A DNA stretch of 64,000 bases from Erodium maritimum (taxonomy: Eukaryota; Streptophyta; Magnoliopsida; Geraniales; Geraniaceae). The notes beneath the pieces are model-generated. The model was not told where the DNA came from. It saw only the letters and a program-made list of their open reading frames with translations, and did no database searches. The stretch spans positions 52,446,546 through 52,510,545 of the forward strand of contig OY997589.1 in assembly GCA_963921825.1 (NCBI GenBank), written 5' to 3'. Below are positions 58,494 to 64,000 of the stretch, piece after piece. Every line of letters begins with the position of its first letter. Within the stretch, counting starts at the first letter, position 1. The translations under genes and the position numbers were made by a program.

Positions 58494-61400
58494 ATGTGGA
58501 GTATTTTTCATGTAGAATCAGCGGTGGACGACCGTTGTTTTGAGCTTGGTCGAGACATCCTAGAGGTGGGCCAACCAATATTTAATGTCGGTCGGTCTAT
58601 CTTGGAGGTTGATCTCGACACGTTTGAGCTGGGCCGGCCGATACCTCGCATCGTTCGACATGTTATGCATCACATTATTTCGCGGTCAGCCTTTTTCTCG
58701 GAAGCCCGACCAATATTTGACTAGGCGACCTTTCAATTTTAATGAAACAAATTACTTGTCTTGATATCTTACCCCTAATAACGTGTTCTCTACCCTTACA
58801 CCTATGAAATTTATAAGTACGATTGGGACTTTGGATGAGGTATTTCCACTTTGGAGTTGGACTAGTGCATGTGGGTGGTAGTGGATTCGCGAAAGAGATC
58901 ATACAGGAGGAGAATGCCATGGAGGTGGGTCGGAAGGTTTGTTTTGGAGGATAGGTTGGATGGAAAGGGATAATGTGGAGTAGTTTTCAAGGAGAATCAT
59001 CGGTGGACGACCGTTGTTTTGAGGTTGGTCGAGACATACTAGAGGTGCACCGGCTAATATTTATTGTCGGTCGGTTTGTCTTGATGGTTGGTCTCGACAC
59101 GTTTGAGATGGGCCGGCCGATACCTTGCATCGGCCGACATGTTTTGCTGCACATTATTGCGCGGTCGGCCTCTTTTTCGGAAGACCGACCAATATTTGAC
59201 TAGGCGACCTTTCAATTCTAATGAAACAAGTTACTTGTCTATATATCTTACACGTAATAATGTGTTCTCTACCCTTACACCTATGAAATTTTTAAGTACT
59301 CTTGGGACTTGGGATGATGTATTTAAATTTTGGAGTTGGACTATTGCATGTGGGTGGTACTGGATTTGCGAAACAGATCATACAGGATGAGGATGTCATG
59401 GAGGAGGATCGGAAGGTTTGTTTTGGAGGATAGGTTGGATGGAAAGGGATAATGTGGAGTAGTTTTCATGGAGAATCAACGGTGGACGACCGTTGTTTTG
59501 AGGTTGGTCGAGAGATACTAGAGGTGGGCCAACCAATATTTAATGTCGGTCGGTCTATCTTGCAGGTTGATCTCGACACGTTTGAGGTGGGCCGGCCGAT
59601 ACCTCGCATCGTTTGACATGTTATGCAGCACATTATTTCGCGGTCAACCTTTTTCTCGGAAGCCCGACCAATATTTGACTAGGCGACCTTTCAATTATAA
59701 TGAAACAAATTACTTGTCTAGATATCTTACCCCTAATAACGTGTTCTATACCCTTACACCTATGAAATTTTTAAGTACGCTTGGTACTTGGGATGAGGTA
59801 TTTCCACTTTGGAGTTGGACTAGTGCATGTGGGTGGTAGTGGATTCGCGAAAGAGATCATACAGGAGGAGGATGTCATGGAGGAGGGTCGGAAGGTTTGT
59901 TTTGGAGGATAGGTTGGACGGAAAGGGATAATGTGGAGTATTTTTCATGGAGAATCAGCGGTGGACGACCGTTGTTTTGAGGTTGGTCGAGACATCCTAG
60001 AGGTGGGCCAACCAATATTTAATGTCGGTCGGTCTATCTTGCAGGTTGATCTCGACACGTTTGAGTTGGGCCGGCCGATACCTCGCATCGTTCGACATGT
60101 TATGCAGCACATTATTTCGCGGTCAGCCTTTTTCTCGGAAGCCCGACTAATATTTGACTAGGCGACCTTTCAATTCTAATGAAACAAATTACTTTTCTCG
60201 ATATCTTACCCCTAATAACGTGTTCTCTACCCTTACGCCTATGAAATTTATAAGTACGATTGGGACTTTGGATGAGGTATTTCCACTTTGGAGTTGGACT
60301 AGTGCATGTGGGTGGTAGTGGATTCGCGAAAGAGATCATACAGGAGGAGAATGCCATGGAGGTGGGTCGGAAGGTTTGTGTTGGATGATAGGTTGGATGG
60401 AACGAGATAATGTGGAGTACTTTTCATGGAGAATCATCGGTGGACGACCGTTGTTTTGAGGTTGGTCGAGACATACTAGAGGTGGACCGGCTAATATTTA
60501 TTGTCGGTCGGTTTGTCTTGCTGGTTGGTCTCGACACGTTTGAGATGGGCCGGCCGATACCTTACATCGGTCGACATGTTTTGCTGCACATTATTGCGCG
60601 GTCGGCCTCTTTTTCGGAAGACCGACCAATATTTGTCTAGGCGACCTTTCAATTATAATGAAACAAATTACTTGTTTAGATATCTTACCCCTAATAACGT
60701 GTTCTCTACCCTTACACCTATGAAATTTTTAAGTACGCTTGGGACTTGGGATGGGGTATTTCCACTTTGGAGTTGGATTAGTGCATGTGGGTGGTAGTGG
60801 ATTCGCGAAAGAGATCATACAGGAGGAGGATGTCATGGAGGAGGGTCGGAGGGTTTGTTTTGGAGGATAGGTTGGACGGAAAGGGATAATGTGGAGTATT
60901 TTTCATGTAGAATCAGCGGTGGACGACCGTTGTTTTGAGGTTGGTCGAGACATCCTAGAGGTGGGCCAACCAATATTTAATGTCGGTCGGTCTATCTTGC
61001 AGGTTGATCTCGACACGTTTGAGCTGGGCCGGCCGATACCTCGCATCGTTCGACATGTTATGCAGCACATTATTTCGCGGTCAGCCTTTTTCTCGGAAGC
61101 CCGACTAATATTTGACTAGGCGACCTTTCAATTCTAATGAAACAAATTACTTGTCTAGATATCTTACCCCTAATAACGTGTTCTCTACCCTTACGCCTAT
61201 GAAATTTATAAGTACGATTGGGACTTTGGATGAGGTATTTCCACTTTGGAGTTGGACTAGTGCATGTGGGTGGTAGTGGATTCGCGAAAGAGATCATACA
61301 GGAGGAGAATGCCATGGAGGTGGGTCGGAAGGTTTGTGTTGGATGATAGGTTGGATGGAACGAGATAATGTGGAGTAGTTTTCATGGAGAATCATCGGTG

Positions 61401-64000
61401 GACGACCGTTGTTTTGAGGTTGGTCGAGACATACTAGAGGTGGACCGGCTAATATTTATTGTCGGTCGGTTTGTCTTGCTGGTTGGTCTCGACACGTTTG
61501 AGATGGGCCGGCCGATACCTTACATCGGTCGACATGTTTTGCTGCACATTATTGCGCGGTCGGCCTCTTTTTCGGAAGACCGACCAATATTTGTCTAGGC
61601 GACCTTTCAATTATAATGAAACAAATTACTTGTTTAGATATCTTACCCCTAATAACGTGTTCTCTACCCTTACACCTATGAAATTTTTAAGTACGCTTGG
61701 GACTTGGGATGGGGTATTTCCACTTTGGAGTTGGATTAGTGCATGTGGGTGGTAGTGGATTCGCGAAAGAGATCATACAGGAGGAGGATGTCATGGAGGA
61801 GGGTCGGAGGGTTTGTTTTGGAGGATAGGTTGGACGGAAAGGGATAATGTGGAGTATTTTTCATGTAGAATCAGCGGTGGACGACCGTTGTTTTGAGGTT
61901 GGTCGAGACATCCTAGAGGTGGGCCAACCAATATTTAATGTCGGTCGGTCTATCTTGCAGGTTGATCTCGACACGTTTGAGCTGGGCCGGCCGATACCTC
62001 GCATCGTTCGACATGTTATGCAGCACATTATTTCGCGGTCAGCCTTTTTCTCGGAAGCCCGACCAATATTTGACTAGGCGACCTTTCAATTCTAATGAAA
62101 CAAATTACTTGTCTTGATATCTTACCCCTAATAACGTGTTCTCTACCCTTACACCTATGAAATTTTTAAGTACGCTTGGGACTTGGGATGAGGTATTTCC
62201 ACTTTGGAGTTGGATTAGTGCATGTGGGTGGTAGTGGATTCGCGAAAGAGATCATACAGGAGGAGGATGTCATGGAGGAGGGTCGGAAGATTTGTTTTGG
62301 AGGATAGGTTGGACGGAAAGGGATAATGTGGAGTATTTTTCATGGAGAATCAGCGGTGGGCGACCGTTGTTTTGAGGTTGGTCGAGACATACTAGAGGTG
62401 GGACAACCAATATTTAATGTCGGTCGGTCTATCTTGCAGGTTGGTCTCGACACGTTTGAGCTGGACCGGCCGATACCTCGCATCGTTCGACATGTTATGC
62501 AGCACATTATTTCGCGGTCAGCCGTTTTCTCGGAAGCCCGACCAATATTTGACTAGGCGACCTGTCAATTATAATGAAACAAATTACTTGTCTGGATATC
62601 TTACCCCTAATAACGTGTTCTCTACCCTTACACCTATGAATTTTTTGAGTACGCTTGGGACTAGGGATGAGGTATTTCCATTTTGTAGTTGGACTAGTGC
62701 ATGTGGGAGGTAGTGGATTCGCGAAAGAGATCATACAGGAGGAGGATGTCATGGAGGAGGGTCGGAAGGTTTGTTTTGGAGGATAGGTTGGATGGAAAGG
62801 GATAACGTGGAGTAGTTTTCATGGAGAATCAGCCGGGGGCGACCTATGTTTTAAGGTTGGTCGAGACATACTAGAGGTGGGCCAACCAATATTTAATGTC
62901 GGTCGGTCTATCTTGCAGGTTGGTCTCGACACGTTAGAGCTGGACCGGCCGATACCTTGCATCGTTCGACATGTTATGCAGCACATTATTTCGCGGTCAG
63001 CCGTTTTCTTGGAAGCCCGACCAATATTTGACTAGGCGACCTGTCAATTCTAATGAAACAAATTACTTGTCTGGATATCTTACCCTAATAACGTGTTCTC
63101 TACCCTTACACCTATTAAATTTTTGAGTACGATTGGGACTTGGGATGAGGTATTTCCATTTTGGAGTTGGACTAGTGCATGTGGGTGGTAGTGGATTCGC
63201 GAAAGAGATCGTACAGGAGGAGGATGTCATGGCGGAGGGTCGGAAGGTTTGTTTTGGAGGATAGGTTGGATGGAAAGGGATAATGTGGAGTAGTTTTCAT
63301 GGAGAATCAGCGGTGGGCGACCGTTGTTTTGAGGTTGGTCGAGACATACAAGAGGTGGGCCAACCAATATTTAATGTCGGTCGGTCTATCTTGCATGTTG
63401 GTCTCGACACGTTTGAGCTGGGCCGGCCGATACCTCGCATCGTTCGACATGTTATGCAGCACATTATTTCGCGGTCAACCGTTTTCTCGGAAGCCCGACC
63501 AATATTTGACTAGGCGACCTGTCAATTCTAATGAAACAAATTACTTGTCTGGATATCTTACCCTAATAACGTGTTCTCTACCCTTACACCTATTGAATTT
63601 TTGAGTACGATTGGGACTTGGGATGAGGTATTTCCATTTTGGAGTTGGACTAGTGCATGTGGGTGGTAGTGGATTCGCGAAAGAGATCGTACAGGAGGAG
63701 GATGTCATGGCGGAGGGTCGGAAGGTTTGTTTTGGAGGATAGGTTGGATGGAAAGGGATAATGTGGAGTAGTTTTCATGGAGAATCAGCGGTGGGCGACC
63801 GTTGTTTTGAGGTTGGTCGAGACATACAAGAGGTGGGCCAACCAATATTTAATGTCGGTCGGTCTATCTTGCATGTTGGTCTCGACACGTTTGAGCTGGG
63901 CCGGCCGATACCTCGCATCGTTCGACATGTTATGCAGCACATTATTTCGCGGTCAACCGTTTTCTCGGAAGCCCGACCAATATTTGACTAGGCGACCTGT
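58494..64000 (+). repeat. Divergent monomers toward the right end
   Basis: Monomers here carry many private changes: TTTCATGTAGAATC (58494, 60889, 61847), AAATTTTGGAGTTGG (58973), GCGGTGGGCGACC (62326, 63283, 63761), GACATACAAGAGG (63283, 63761). A local dimer repeat is present (60410-61367 and 61368-62325, 958 bp each). The last complete monomer (63283-63760, 478 bp) and the partial copy at 63761 are identical over their shared part. The monomers at 62805 and 63283 are 478 bp because one C is missing in CTTACCCTAATAAC. Confidence 0.82.

Larger units (their letters stand above)
37702..64000 (+). repeat. Satellite array block C
   Basis: The rest of the interrupted monomer fills 37702-37827 (126 bp, which with 28890-29242 makes 479). 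Monomers start at 37828, 38307, 38786, 39265, 39744, 40223, 40702, 41181, 41660, 42139, 42618, 43097, 43576 (truncated), 43834, 44312, 44791, 45270, 45748, 46227, 46706, 47185, 47664, 48143, 48622 (truncated), 48880, 49358, 49837, 50316, 50795, 51274, 51753, 52232 (truncated), 52490, 52968, 53447, 53926, 54405, 54884, 55363, 55842, 56321, 56800, 57279, 57758 (truncated), 58016, 58494, 58973, 59452, 59931, 60410, 60889, 61368, 61847, 62326, 62805, 63283 and 63761. The array runs off the window end. Two monomer families are interleaved: the block A/B type, and a type with GTCGGTCGGTTTGTCTTGC and CATCGGTCGACATGTTTTG. Confidence 0.97.

Overview
The window is nuclear, repeat-only DNA, most likely from a flowering plant's heterochromatin (possibly pericentromeric or centromeric). 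I see no host gene, tRNA, rRNA or CRISPR array. The plant assignment rests on two things: a very long, head-to-tail satellite array, and Ty1-copia LTR retrotransposons with a primer site for initiator-Met tRNA. The species cannot be named from the sequence.

Layout. (1) 1-22307: satellite block A, with a monomer of 479 bp (variants of 476, 478 and 464 bp). (2) 22308-23996: a solo LTR of a Ty1-copia element, flanked by the 5-bp target duplication TGTGG. (3) 24002-29242: satellite block B. (4) 29243-37696: an 8454-bp Ty1-copia element with two 1688-bp LTRs and target duplication ATTTA. It carries a PBS, a 1.5-kb structured leader, broken gag-PR-INT-RT-RNase H remains and a PPT. (5) 37702-64000: satellite block C. 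Removing each insertion and one target duplication rebuilds an exact 479-bp monomer (381+98 bp and 353+126 bp), so the three blocks were one continuous array. About 114 monomer starts are visible, all in the same orientation.

The monomer has internal structure. About 200 of its 479 bp is a degenerate tandem array of 21-bp units, seen in translation as a 7-residue period (VGRDILE, VGQPIFN, VGRSILQ and so on). The short ORFs that recur in every monomer come from this period and are not genes.

The array is a mosaic of higher-order repeats (HORs): dimers (958 bp), trimers (1437 bp), tetramers (1915-1916 bp) and a 3610-bp unit of seven full monomers plus one 258-bp truncated monomer. Monomers are nearly identical in the middle and more divergent at both window ends, which fits repeated unequal exchange or local amplification.

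The full element cannot encode working proteins: the reading frame is broken, and the protease, integrase and reverse transcriptase catalytic motifs are all altered. Yet its two LTRs show no difference that I could find. It therefore looks like a recently inserted, non-autonomous element moved by enzymes supplied in trans.
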